The position numbers were made by a program, and so were the translations under genes. A DNA stretch of 64,000 nt from Albimonas sp963816545 (GTDB lineage: Bacteria > Pseudomonadota > Alphaproteobacteria > Rhodobacterales > Rhodobacteraceae). The stretch is from contig CAWFLE010000007.1 of assembly GCA_963816545.1 (NCBI GenBank), positions 1,116,001 to 1,180,000 on the forward strand, read 5' to 3'. This document shows positions 23,348-31,589 of this stretch, in pieces; position 1 is the first letter of the stretch; each line of letters opens with the position of its first letter. The notes beneath the pieces were generated by a model. That model was not told the origin of the DNA. It saw only the letters and a list, made by a program, of their open reading frames with translations, and ran no database searches.

Positions 23348-24064
23348 ATGCAGACGGCGAGCCTGAGCATCTTCAGATTCGACCCTCCCCGGGCGCGGCT
23401 CTGGGCGGTTTCCCAGATGGCGCTGTCGCGGCCGGCCCTGCGCCGCAGCCGCGGGATCGGCTTTCACAAGCTGTTCGGGTCCGGCGTCGGAGCCGGATTC
23501 ACGCCGGTTCCCAACACCGCCGTCTGGGCCATCTTCGCCGTCTGGCCAGAGGAGGCCCGCGCCCGCGAGGCGACGGCCCGGGAGGCGCCGTTCGACCGCT
23601 GGCGCGCCCGCGCCGACGAGGTCTGCACCCTGTTCCTCGCGCCGAGCGGAAGCCGGGGCCGCTGGAGCGGCGCGGAGCCGTTCCGCCCCACGCCGGCGGC
23701 CGGCGACGGCCCTGTCGCCGTGCTCACCCGCGCCACGCTTCGGCCGCGCGCGCTGCCCGGGTTCTGGAAACGGGAGCCGGCCATCAGCGCCGCGATCCTG
23801 GCGAACCGGGACGTGCTGTTCCGGATCGGGCTGGGGGAGCGGCCTTGGCTGCAGCAGGTCACCTTCTCGATCTGGCCCGACGCCGCCGCCGTCGCCCGCT
23901 TCGCCCGCGCAGGCCGGGCCCATGCCGACGCCATCGCGGCGGCGCGGCGGGAGCGGTGGTTCGCGGAAGAGCTTTACGCGAGGTTCGCGGTGGTCGGCGC
24001 CGTCGGAACCTGGGAGGGGCGCGACCCGCTGCGCGCCCACGCCATGGGAGGAGAGGCCGCATGA
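23348..24064 (+). CDS. crtA: spheroidene monooxygenase
   Basis: A 238-residue enzyme that inserts a keto group at C-2 of spheroidene using oxygen, giving spheroidenone. Family blocks visible: GIGFHKLFGSGVGAGFTPVP, TRATLRPRALPGFWKREPAI, FRIGLGERPWLQQVTFSIWP. Its presence implies spheroidene-pathway carotenoids and oxygen-dependent keto formation. Stop and bchI start overlap (ATGA), placing crtA at the head of a crtA-bchI-bchD-bchO operon under the PpsR operators in the crtI-crtA gap. Confidence 0.93.
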   Translation: MQTASLSIFRFDPPRARLWAVSQMALSRPALRRSRGIGFHKLFGSGVGAGFTPVPNTAVWAIFAVWPEEARAREATAREAPFDRWRARADEVCTLFLAPSGSRGRWSGAEPFRPTPAAGDGPVAVLTRATLRPRALPGFWKREPAISAAILANRDVLFRIGLGERPWLQQVTFSIWPDAAAVARFARAGRAHADAIAAARRERWFAEELYARFAVVGAVGTWEGRDPLRAHAMGGEAA

Positions 24065-25065
24065 CCCACCATTTCCCATTCTCGGCGATCGTGGGGCAGG
24101 CGGCGATGAAACGCGCCCTGACGCTGGCCGCCATAGACCCCGCGCTGGGGGGCGTGCTCATCCTCGGCGACCGGGGCACGGGGAAATCCACCGCCGTCCG
24201 GGCGCTCGCGGCGCTACTGCCGCCGATCCGGTCGCCGAAGGGGTGCCCCTACAACTGCGACGGCCACGCGCCCTGCCCGTCCTGCGGCGACGGGCCCCGG
24301 CGCACGGCGCTTCGCCCGACGCCGGTGGTGGACCTGCCGCTGGGGGCGACCGAGGACAGGGTGGCCGGCGCGCTCGACATCGAGCGGGCGCTGGCGCGGG
24401 GGGAGAAGGCGTTCGAGCCGGGGCTTCTGGCGCGGGCGCATCGCGGCTTCCTCTATATCGACGAGACGAACCTGCTGGAGGACCACCTGGTGGACCTGCT
24501 GCTGGACGTCGCCGCCTCGGGCGAGAACGTGGTCGAGCGCGACGGGCTGTCGGTTCGCCATCCGGCGCGGTTCGTGCTGGTGGGGTCCGGCAACCCGGAG
24601 GAGGGGGAGCTGCGGCCCCAGCTTCTGGACCGGTTCGGGCTGGCGGTGGAGGTGACCTCGCCGCGGGAGCTGTCGGAGCGGGTGGAGGTGATCCGCCGCC
24701 GCGATGCCTTCGAGCGCGACCCTGAGGCGTTCCTGCGGACCTGGCGGAAGGAGGACGCGCTCCTGCGCCGCCGGATCGTGGAGGCGCGGGACCGGCTTGC
24801 GGACGTGGACGTGCCGGATGCGGCGCTGGAGGACGTGGCGCGGCTGTGCCTCGCGCTGGGGTCGGATGGGCTGCGCGGAGAACTTGCGCTGATGCGGGCC
24901 GCGCGGGCGCTGGCGGCGCTGGAAGGCGCCGCGGCGCTGGAGCGGGCGCATCTGCGCGCGGTGGCGCCCGAGGCATTGGGCCATCGCCTCCGGCGCGATC
25001 CGCTGGACGAGACGGGAAGCGCCGCCCGGGTCCTGCGCGGGATCGAGGAGGCGGCGCTGGCATGA
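24061..25065 (+). CDS. bchI: magnesium chelatase subunit I (AAA+ ATPase)
   Basis: A 334-residue AAA+ ATPase of Mg-chelatase, which with BchD and BchH inserts Mg2+ into protoporphyrin IX. Walker A GDRGTGKST (residues 36-44), Walker B FLYIDETNLL (130-139), the BchI-type insert with CPYNCDGHAPCPSC, sensor segment LVGSGNPEEGELRPQLLDRF and arginine finger region follow in order. Coupled by ATGA overlaps to crtA upstream and bchD downstream. Confidence 0.96.
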   Translation: MTHHFPFSAIVGQAAMKRALTLAAIDPALGGVLILGDRGTGKSTAVRALAALLPPIRSPKGCPYNCDGHAPCPSCGDGPRRTALRPTPVVDLPLGATEDRVAGALDIERALARGEKAFEPGLLARAHRGFLYIDETNLLEDHLVDLLLDVAASGENVVERDGLSVRHPARFVLVGSGNPEEGELRPQLLDRFGLAVEVTSPRELSERVEVIRRRDAFERDPEAFLRTWRKEDALLRRRIVEARDRLADVDVPDAALEDVARLCLALGSDGLRGELALMRAARALAALEGAAALERAHLRAVAPEALGHRLRRDPLDETGSAARVLRGIEEAALA

Positions 25066-26771
25066 CCGGGATGCCCCCCCGGGAGGGTCCGCGGACCGAT
25101 CCGCCCCGACGGGCGCCCCAGGCGTGGGAGGACGCGCTCGCCGCCGCGGCGCTGCTGGCGCTGGATCCTGTCGGATTGCAGGGGGCCGCGGTCCGCGCAG
25201 GGCCTGGACCGGCGCGCGACCGCTGGCTGGAGGAGCTGAGGCGCCTGCTGCCCGGCTGGCGCTGGATCCGGCTGCCGCCGCAATCCGACCCGGAGCGCCT
25301 GACAGGGGGGCTCGACCTTGCCGAGAGCCTGCGCGCCGGGGCGCCCCGCAGGCGGCGGGGCCTGTTGGAGGACGCGGACGGGATCATTCTGGTGCTGCCG
25401 ATGGCGGAGCGGCTGGGCCCGTCGCTCGCCGGTCCGCTTGCGCTTGCGGAGGGGCGGAGGGTGCTCACGGTCGCGCTGGACGAGGGACGGGAGCCGGAGG
25501 AGGCGCCGCCCCCCCAGCTCATGGATCGGCTGGCGTTCCGCCTTTCGCTGGATGGGCTTTCGATGGGCGACGCCACGCCCTCGGGCCGCGATGCGGCGGG
25601 GATCGCCCGCGCCCGCTCGCGGCTGGGCGCGGCGCGGGAGGATCCGACGCTGGCGGAGGCGTTCGTTTCGGCGGCGGCGCTGGTGGGCGAGCCGTCCCTG
25701 CGGGCGCCGCTGTTCGCGTTGCGCGCGGCGCGCGGAGCGGCGGCGCTGACCGCGGCGGCCGAGGTCGAGGCCGAGGCCGCCGCCCTCGCGGCGCGGCTGG
25801 CCATAGCGCCCCGCGCCCGGTCGTTTCCCGAGCCGGAGGCGCCTGGGGATCAGGCGGAGGAGGAGGGCTCGCCCCCGCCGGAGACGAACGAGCGCGCGTC
25901 GTCGAAAGACCGCATGGAGGATGTCGTGCTGGCGGCCGTGCGGACGGCCGTGCCGGATGCGCTGCTCGGCGCCTCCGGGCCGCGGACGCCCGGCGGCGAA
26001 GGCGCGGGCGGAGAGCGGAGCGGGAGTGCGCGAGGCCGCCGCATCGCCGCCCGGCCGTGCGGCGCGCGCAAGGGCGTGCGGCTGGACCTGCCGGCGACCC
26101 TTCTGGCGGCCGCGCCGTGGCAGGGGCTCCGGCGGCGGGAGGCGCCCGGAGCCGGCGCCGCGATCCTCGTCCGCCCCGACGATCTGCGCGAGGCGGTCCG
26201 GGTCGCGCCCGCCGAGCGGCTGGTGGTGTTCGTGGTCGACGCCTCCGGCTCCGCCGCCATGACCCGGCTGGCGGAGGCGAAGGGGGCCGTGGAACATCTG
26301 CTGTCGCGCGCCTATGCCGCCCGGGACTCGGTGGCCCTGGTGGCCTTCCGGGGTCGGGACGCGCAGGTGCTGCTGCCGCCGACCCGGGCGCTGGCGCGGG
26401 TGCGGCGGTCCCTGGCGGCCCTGCCCGGAGGGGGCGGCACGCCGCTCGCAGCCGGGCTCATGGCGGGCCGTGCGCTGGCGAACGAGGCGCGCCGCAGGGG
26501 CGTCTCGGCCTGCATGGCGGTGCTGACCGACGGGCGGGCGAATGTGGCGCTTGACGGCTCGTCCGGCCGGGCGGGCGCGGCGGAGGACGCCCGCCGGTCG
26601 GCCCGCCTGATCCGCGCCGAAGGGATCGGCGCGCTGGTGATCGATTCCTCGCCCCGCCCGGCGCGGGAACCGGTGGAGCTCGCGTCCTGGCTGGGAGGGA
26701 CGTGCCTGCCGCTTCCCAGGGCGCGCGGGGCTGCGTTCGCCGCCTCGGTCGCCGCCCATCTGGGCGGGTGA
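25062..26771 (+). CDS. bchD: magnesium chelatase subunit D
   Basis: A 569-residue platform subunit of Mg-chelatase. The N-terminal AAA+-like domain is degenerate (no Walker A). An acidic/proline-rich linker (EPEAPGDQAEEEGSPPPETN) precedes the C-terminal integrin-I/VWA domain with MIDAS motif DASGSAAM, then AFRGRDAQVLLPPTRAL, GGGTPLAAGL and VLTDGRANVAL. It forms the ID ring with BchI and docks on BchH. Start overlaps the bchI stop; the stop overlaps the GTG of bchO. Confidence 0.95.
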   Translation: MTGMPPREGPRTDPPRRAPQAWEDALAAAALLALDPVGLQGAAVRAGPGPARDRWLEELRRLLPGWRWIRLPPQSDPERLTGGLDLAESLRAGAPRRRRGLLEDADGIILVLPMAERLGPSLAGPLALAEGRRVLTVALDEGREPEEAPPPQLMDRLAFRLSLDGLSMGDATPSGRDAAGIARARSRLGAAREDPTLAEAFVSAAALVGEPSLRAPLFALRAARGAAALTAAAEVEAEAAALAARLAIAPRARSFPEPEAPGDQAEEEGSPPPETNERASSKDRMEDVVLAAVRTAVPDALLGASGPRTPGGEGAGGERSGSARGRRIAARPCGARKGVRLDLPATLLAAAPWQGLRRREAPGAGAAILVRPDDLREAVRVAPAERLVVFVVDASGSAAMTRLAEAKGAVEHLLSRAYAARDSVALVAFRGRDAQVLLPPTRALARVRRSLAALPGGGGTPLAAGLMAGRALANEARRRGVSACMAVLTDGRANVALDGSSGRAGAAEDARRSARLIRAEGIGALVIDSSPRPAREPVELASWLGGTCLPLPRARGAAFAASVAAHLGG

Positions 26772-27655
26772 AGACGGCGATGCTGTGGTCACGCGAGGGG
26801 GCGGACTGGCCCAACCGCTCGTCCAGCCGCTTCGTCCGCACGCCGGGGCAGATGTGGCATGTGCAGCGCTTCGGCGCCGGGCCGCGCCTTCTGCTGCTGC
26901 ACGGCGCCGGCGCCTCCACCCATAGCTGGCGTGATTTCGGGCCCGAGCTGGCGCGGGACCACGAGATCCTGGCGCCTGATCTTCCGGGCCACGGCTTCTC
27001 CCGGCCGTTTTCGGAGGCGCGCTGCGCCTTGCCCGCGATGGCGGAGGAGATGGAGCGGCTGCTGGAGGCGGAGGGGTTCGAGCCCGACGCCATCATCGGC
27101 CATTCCGCCGGCGCGGCGGTGGCGCTGCGCATGAGCCTCGATCGACCCCGCCCCTGCATCGGCCTGAACGCGGCGCTGAAGCCGTTCGAGGGCTCCGGCG
27201 GGAGCTTCGGGCAGGCGGCGATGCGGATGCTGTCGCTCGCGCCCCTGCTGCCCTTCGTGTTCTCGCGGGTGGCGCGGGCGCCGGGGGCGGCGCGGTCGTT
27301 GCTCGGCGGCACGGGAAGCCGGATCGACGCGAGGGGGGTCGAGCTCTATTCGCGGCTGTTCAGGGATGCCGGGCACGCGCGAGGCGCGCTCGCGATGATG
27401 TCGCGCTGGGACCTGGAGCCGCTGATCGCCCGGCTGGACCGACTGACGGCGCCCGTCGGCTTCCTCGTCGGGGATCGCGACGTCATGGTGGGACCGGAGG
27501 TCAGCCGCCGGATCGCCGGGCGGATCTCGGCCCCCTGCGAGACGCTGTCCGGCCTCGGCCACCTCATGCACGAGGAGGCGCCCGACCGCGTGGCCGACGC
27601 CGTGCGGGCGCTGCTGGAGGGGTTCCGCGAGGCGCCCGTCACTCTGCAGGAATGA
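26768..27655 (+). CDS. bchO: BchO, alpha/beta hydrolase-fold Mg-chelatase-associated protein
   Basis: A 295-residue alpha/beta hydrolase always linked to bchID, proposed to help Mg insertion. Seen: LLLLHGAGASTHSWRDFGPE (oxyanion region), nucleophile elbow GHSAGAAVALR, acid region VGDRDVMVGPE and terminal histidine GLGHLMHEEAPDRV. The start is GTG 26768, overlapping the bchD stop (GTGA); ATG 26780 is a four-codon-shorter alternative. Convergent with idi, overlapping it by 17 bases at the 3' ends. Confidence 0.9.
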   Translation: MKTAMLWSREGADWPNRSSSRFVRTPGQMWHVQRFGAGPRLLLLHGAGASTHSWRDFGPELARDHEILAPDLPGHGFSRPFSEARCALPAMAEEMERLLEAEGFEPDAIIGHSAGAAVALRMSLDRPRPCIGLNAALKPFEGSGGSFGQAAMRMLSLAPLLPFVFSRVARAPGAARSLLGGTGSRIDARGVELYSRLFRDAGHARGALAMMSRWDLEPLIARLDRLTAPVGFLVGDRDVMVGPEVSRRIAGRISAPCETLSGLGHLMHEEAPDRVADAVRALLEGFREAPVTLQE

Positions 27656-28151
27656 GCGTCTTGCCGGCGCGGGCCATGTAGATCCTGAGCCACGGCGCGA
27701 ACCGGTCGGGAGCCGCGAGGATCTCCCGCCGGAGGTCGGCGGCGCCGATCCAGCGCGTCTCGGCGACCTCCGCCGGATCGGGACGGAGGCGAAGGTCCGG
27801 CCCCGCCTCCGCGGTGAACAGATCGACGACCTCGTGTTCGATCAACCCGCGGTCGAGGGTCGCGCGATACTCGATCCGCCCGGCGGGGGCGAGCTGGATG
27901 CGCTCGACCCCCAGTTCCTCCTTCAGGCGGCGGGCGGCGCAGTCGGCGGGATCCTCGCCCCAGTCGGGATGGGTGCAGCAGGCGTTCGCCCACAGGCCGG
28001 GCGTGTGGTACTTCCCCGCCGCCCGCTTCTGCAGCAGCGTGAGCCCGCCCCGGTTCACGAAGATCGACACGGCCGGATGCCTAAGCCCGCGCCGATGCGC
28101 CTCCAGCTTCTCGACCGGGACCAGGCGCCCGTCATCCCACGCGGCGATCAT
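27639..28151 (-). CDS. idi: isopentenyl-diphosphate delta-isomerase, type I
   Basis: A 170-residue Nudix-fold isomerase interconverting IPP and DMAPP for carotenoid and phytyl tail supply. Catalytic cysteine motif LWANACCTHPDWGED, Nudix-like ARRLKEELGVE, the metal/active-site glutamates (IEHEVVDLF) and W at the end of the core (WLRIYM) are present. Last gene of bchG-orf428-bchP-idi; its ATG overlaps the bchP stop (ATGA). Confidence 0.94.
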   Translation of the reverse strand: MIAAWDDGRLVPVEKLEAHRRGLRHPAVSIFVNRGGLTLLQKRAAGKYHTPGLWANACCTHPDWGEDPADCAARRLKEELGVERIQLAPAGRIEYRATLDRGLIEHEVVDLFTAEAGPDLRLRPDPAEVAETRWIGAADLRREILAAPDRFAPWLRIYMARAGKTLIPAE

Positions 28152-29329
28152 GACGTCGCCGGGATCAGGCGGGCGAGATGGGCGATGTTCTTGGCCATGA
28201 TCCGCAGATGGGCGAGCGGACGGGCATGGACAAGCCTCTTGTTCATATAGGCCTCGAAGGTCAGGCGCTGGACGTCCACGTCCCGGCACAGGGACACGAA
28301 GCGCTCCCGCCGGTCGTCGGAGCGGTACCAGGTGTCCTGCATGGTCCTGAGCACCCGGAACACCATCCGGTGATCCCGCATGAAGCGGCGGCGCGCGAGG
28401 CGGAGGTCTCGCGCCCGGCCGGAGGCGAGGCAGGCCTCAGCCGCCTCCGCCGCGCAGAGGCCGCCGACCATGGCGTAGTAGATGCCCTCGCCTGAGGAGG
28501 GCGCGACCACGCCCGCCGCGTCGCCGGCCAGCACCACGTCGCGGCCGTTGTCCCAGCGGCGCAGGGGCTGGAGCGGGATCGGGGCGCCCTCGCGGCGGAT
28601 CGTGCGGCAGTCCGCGAGGCCGGCGGAGGCGCGGAGCGCGGCCGTGGCCGCCTTGAGGTCCACGCCCTTGGCGCCGGTGCCCATGCCGACGCTGGCCTGG
28701 GCGCCGTGCGGAAACACCCAGCCGTAGAAGTCGGGGGAGATGCGGCCGTCGTAGATCACGTCGCAGCGGTCCGGGTCATAGGCGCAGGGGGTCTCCGGCC
28801 GGGCGATGATCTCGTGGTAGGCGATGACGTAGGGGATGTCCTCGCCGCCCGGAACCTCCTGCCGGGCCACGGCGGACCGGGCCCCGTCGGCGCCGATCAC
28901 GAGACGGGCGCAGAGGCGTCGCTCCGATCCGCCGACGGCGAAGACCACCTGCGCCGGCCCGTCGTCGCGGTCTATGCGACGGAACGCGCCGCGGAACAGG
29001 CGGGCGCCCGCCTCCTCGGCCCGGCGACGCAGGAAGGGATCGAAGCTCTCCCGGTCCACCATGCCGACGAAGCCGTTCTCGATGGGGATGTCCACCTGCG
29101 CCCCGGAGGGGGAGATCATGCGGGCGGTCGAGATGCGGGCCACGATCTGCGAATCCGGGATGGCGAAATCACGGATCAGGCGCGGCGGGATGGCGCCGCC
29201 GCAGGGCTTGATCCGGGCCTCCCGGTCCAGAAGGGCCACACGCCGGCCGCTGCGGGCGAGGCGCTCGGCCGCGACGGCCCCGGCGGGGCCGCCTCCGACC
29301 ACCACGACGTCGAACGCCTCCATGGTCAT
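28148..29329 (-). CDS. bchP: geranylgeranyl reductase
   Basis: A 393-residue flavoprotein reducing geranylgeranyl-bacteriochlorophyll to the phytyl form. FAD fold near the start (FDVVVVGGGPAGAVAAERLA), KPCGGAIPPRLI, DGARSAVARQEV, FYGWVFPHG and VVLAGDAAGVVAPSSGEGIY are family-specific. Start: ATG 29329 overlaps the stop of the upstream PucC-like gene (ATGA); ATG 29323, two codons later, has a better-spaced GGGAG site and may be used instead. The stop overlaps idi. Confidence 0.94.
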   Translation of the reverse strand: MTMEAFDVVVVGGGPAGAVAAERLARSGRRVALLDREARIKPCGGAIPPRLIRDFAIPDSQIVARISTARMISPSGAQVDIPIENGFVGMVDRESFDPFLRRRAEEAGARLFRGAFRRIDRDDGPAQVVFAVGGSERRLCARLVIGADGARSAVARQEVPGGEDIPYVIAYHEIIARPETPCAYDPDRCDVIYDGRISPDFYGWVFPHGAQASVGMGTGAKGVDLKAATAALRASAGLADCRTIRREGAPIPLQPLRRWDNGRDVVLAGDAAGVVAPSSGEGIYYAMVGGLCAAEAAEACLASGRARDLRLARRRFMRDHRMVFRVLRTMQDTWYRSDDRRERFVSLCRDVDVQRLTFEAYMNKRLVHARPLAHLRIMAKNIAHLARLIPATS

Positions 29330-30621
29330 TCTCCCGGTAGAAGGGCCGGCCGGCCCATGCCGGGAACCGCCCGGCCGGTTTGAATCCGCAGCGCCAGAAC
29401 GGCGGCCGCGGCGAAGAGCGCCGCCTCCGCCAGGAACACCGCGCCGTAGGCGTCCGCCGCCGGCATCCGCAGCCGCGCGAGGTCCGCGGCCGCGGCGCCG
29501 AGCAGGCCGCCGAAGCCGGCCGCCATGGCCTGCGCCGCGCCCCAGAGCCCGATGCGCGCGCCGTCCCGACGCGCCCGCCCCTCCGAGGCGAGCTGCATCA
29601 TCGACCCGATGGCGCCGACCGCGAACACCCCGTTCGCGAAACCCAGCGCCAGGACCGCGGCGCCGAGCGGCGCCTCCGGCCCAAGCGCGCCCAGCCCGGC
29701 GATGACCGAGAGGGCCGCCGCGGAAGCGAGGCAGCCGCCCGCCGTCCAGACCCGGAGCGAGCCGAGACGCAGGCCGCTGACCGCGATGCCGATGGTGACC
29801 ATCCCGGCGAACACGCCGCCGTTCTGGATGCCGGAGAGGGTGGTGGACTGGCCGGGCGTGTAGGCGAAGACGTGGCCGGCATAGGGCTCCAGGATCAGCT
29901 CCTGCATGAAGTAGGCGACCATCGAGACGAAGACGAAGATCGTGAAGCGGCGGGAGGCGGGCTCCGACCAGACCTGCCGCAGCACCTCGGTCAGGGGCGC
30001 GCGCTCCGGGTCCGGCGCGGGCGCCGGCAGCCGCCGCTCCAGCCCAGAGGCCGAGAGGGCGGCGAGCAGGAAGGCGCCAAGCGAGGTTGCGCCCACAACC
30101 AGCAGAAGCCTCTGGGGCGAGTAGGGGTCGAGCAGGGCGCCGGTTCCCGCCGCGGTCAGCGCGATCCCCGCGATCATCATCAGCCAGGTGACGGTGGCGG
30201 CCGCAGCGCGCCGTCGCGGCTCGGCGCCCGCCGCCATGAGCGCGAGCGCCGAGGTGCCCGCAGCGCCTACGCCGACGCCGATCAGCGCGAAGGCCGCGAC
30301 GGCCAGCGCGACGCCGCCGGCAGGCGAATCGCCCATGAGCGCCACCGCCGCGGCCGCAAGCGTCCCCCCCAGGGCGAGCGCGGCCATGCCGCCGACGATC
30401 CAGGGCGTCCGGCGGCCGCCCGCGTCCGAGCGGCGGCCCCATTCCGGCCGCGAGACCTGCACGGCGTAGTGCAGCCCCACCAGCAGCCCCGGCAGCGCCG
30501 CCGGCAGCGCGAGCTCCACCGCCATCACGCGGTTGAGCGTAGAGGTGGTCAGCACGACGATGGAGCCGATGGCCATCTGCACGAGGCCGACCCGGATCAC
30601 GCCCCACCATGTCAGATGCAT
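29326..30621 (-). CDS. PucC/LhaA-family bacteriochlorophyll-delivery transporter (orf428/bch2 type)
   Basis: A 431-residue MFS-type membrane protein with about 12 helices, of the BCD (bacteriochlorophyll delivery) family. Marks: NRVMAVELALPAALPGLLVG, SRPEWGRRSDAGGRRTPWIV, FMQELILEPYAGHVFAYTPG, and GLWGAAQAMAAGFGGLLGA. Its position between bchG and bchP equals that of orf428 (bch2) in Rhodobacter. It probably assists light-harvesting complex assembly or pigment handling. A second paralogue (lhaA) lies beside puhA. Good ribosome-binding site AAAGGA. Confidence 0.88.
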   Translation of the reverse strand: MHLTWWGVIRVGLVQMAIGSIVVLTTSTLNRVMAVELALPAALPGLLVGLHYAVQVSRPEWGRRSDAGGRRTPWIVGGMAALALGGTLAAAAVALMGDSPAGGVALAVAAFALIGVGVGAAGTSALALMAAGAEPRRRAAAATVTWLMMIAGIALTAAGTGALLDPYSPQRLLLVVGATSLGAFLLAALSASGLERRLPAPAPDPERAPLTEVLRQVWSEPASRRFTIFVFVSMVAYFMQELILEPYAGHVFAYTPGQSTTLSGIQNGGVFAGMVTIGIAVSGLRLGSLRVWTAGGCLASAAALSVIAGLGALGPEAPLGAAVLALGFANGVFAVGAIGSMMQLASEGRARRDGARIGLWGAAQAMAAGFGGLLGAAAADLARLRMPAADAYGAVFLAEAALFAAAAVLALRIQTGRAVPGMGRPALLPGE

Positions 30622-30638
30622 CGCCGCGTCCTTTCGCG

Positions 30639-31541
30639 TCAGGGCGCCATGGAGCCCAGGCCGACCGCCGCCGCCATCATCCCCAGCACGTAGAGGCTGA
30701 CGCCGGTGGCGTTGTACCAGGGGGCCCGGCCGCGCGGGTCGCGCAGCAGCACCCGCATCGCCGCGCCCTGGAGAAGAAGAGACGCCGCCACCGCCGCCAC
30801 CGGGAGCCACAGCCCCCAGGCCGCCAGCGCAGCGATGACCGCAACCTGCGGAAGCGCCATGGTCATGCAGGCCGCCCGCGCCGCGCGCTCCGGCCCCAGG
30901 ACGACGGGGAGAGAGCGGAGACCCGTAGCCCGGTCGCCCTCCAGCGCCTTGAAATCGTTGAGGGTCATGATGCCGTGGGCGCCGAGGGCGTAGAGGGCGG
31001 CGATCATGGTCACCTCCCACCGCGGCGCGGCGGCGGACAGCACGGCGGCGCCCGTGAACCAGGGCAGGCCCTCGTAGCACAGGCCCACGACGCCGGGGCC
31101 CACGATGCCCGAGCGCTTCAACCGGATCGGCTCGACGGAATAGGCCCAGGCGCAGAGGACGGCCACCGCGGTTGCCGCGAAGCCCCACGGCCCCAGCATC
31201 CAGCCGACGGCCAGCGCCAGCGCGCTCATGGACAGGGCTATGGCCAGCGCCCAGACGGGGGCGACGCGGCCGGAGGGGATCGGACGTCCCGGCTCGTTGA
31301 TCGCGTCCACGTGGCGGTCGCACCAGTCGTTGGCCGCCTGGCTCATGCCGCAGACGATGGGGCCCGCGAGCACCGCGCCCAGCACCACCTCCGGCCATCG
31401 ACCGGAGAGGGCGGCGCCGCTGGAGACCACCCCGCAGAGATAGGCCCACATCGGCGGGAACCAGGTCACCGGCTTGAGCAGCTCCAGCACCGCCGAAGGA
31501 CGGGGAGCGGACGCTGAGTGTAAGGTTTCCGAGATGGCCAT
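30639..31541 (-). CDS. bchG: bacteriochlorophyll synthase
   Basis: A 300-residue UbiA-family membrane prenyltransferase attaching geranylgeraniol to bacteriochlorophyllide a. The Mg-diphosphate motif is MSQAANDWCDRHVDAINEPG; KPVTWFPPMWAYLCGVV and GHGIMTLNDFKALEGDRATG (second Asp-rich motif) are diagnostic. No ribosome-binding site is visible before ATG 31541. A PpsR operator and a TATAGT -10 box abut the start, suggesting a leaderless mRNA, or translation through readthrough from ppsR 49 bases upstream. It heads bchG-orf428-bchP-idi. Confidence 0.94.
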   Translation of the reverse strand: MAISETLHSASAPRPSAVLELLKPVTWFPPMWAYLCGVVSSGAALSGRWPEVVLGAVLAGPIVCGMSQAANDWCDRHVDAINEPGRPIPSGRVAPVWALAIALSMSALALAVGWMLGPWGFAATAVAVLCAWAYSVEPIRLKRSGIVGPGVVGLCYEGLPWFTGAAVLSAAAPRWEVTMIAALYALGAHGIMTLNDFKALEGDRATGLRSLPVVLGPERAARAACMTMALPQVAVIAALAAWGLWLPVAAVAASLLLQGAAMRVLLRDPRGRAPWYNATGVSLYVLGMMAAAVGLGSMAP

Positions 31542-31543
31542 GC

Positions 31544-31576
31544 TGTCAACTATACATGACAGCTTCTCCGGACCAA
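31544..31576 (-). promoter_or_regulatory. bchG promoter with overlapping PpsR operator
   Basis: Operator TGT (31544-31546), 12 bases, ACA (31559-31561), with extended dyad CTGTCA/TGACAG. On the minus strand a -35-like TTGGTC (31576-31571), 16 bases, and -10 TATAGT (31554-31549) overlap it. The predicted start of transcription is at or within one base of the bchG ATG (31541). Confidence 0.7.
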
Positions 31577-31589
31577 GCGGAATCCGGCG

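Noticed and set aside
28148..30610. 820-codon minus-strand frame spanning bchP and half of the PucC-like gene
   Set aside because: Only the downstream part is BchP. The upstream 400 codons are an out-of-frame shadow of the transporter gene, which has its own stop and start overlap at 29326-29329.
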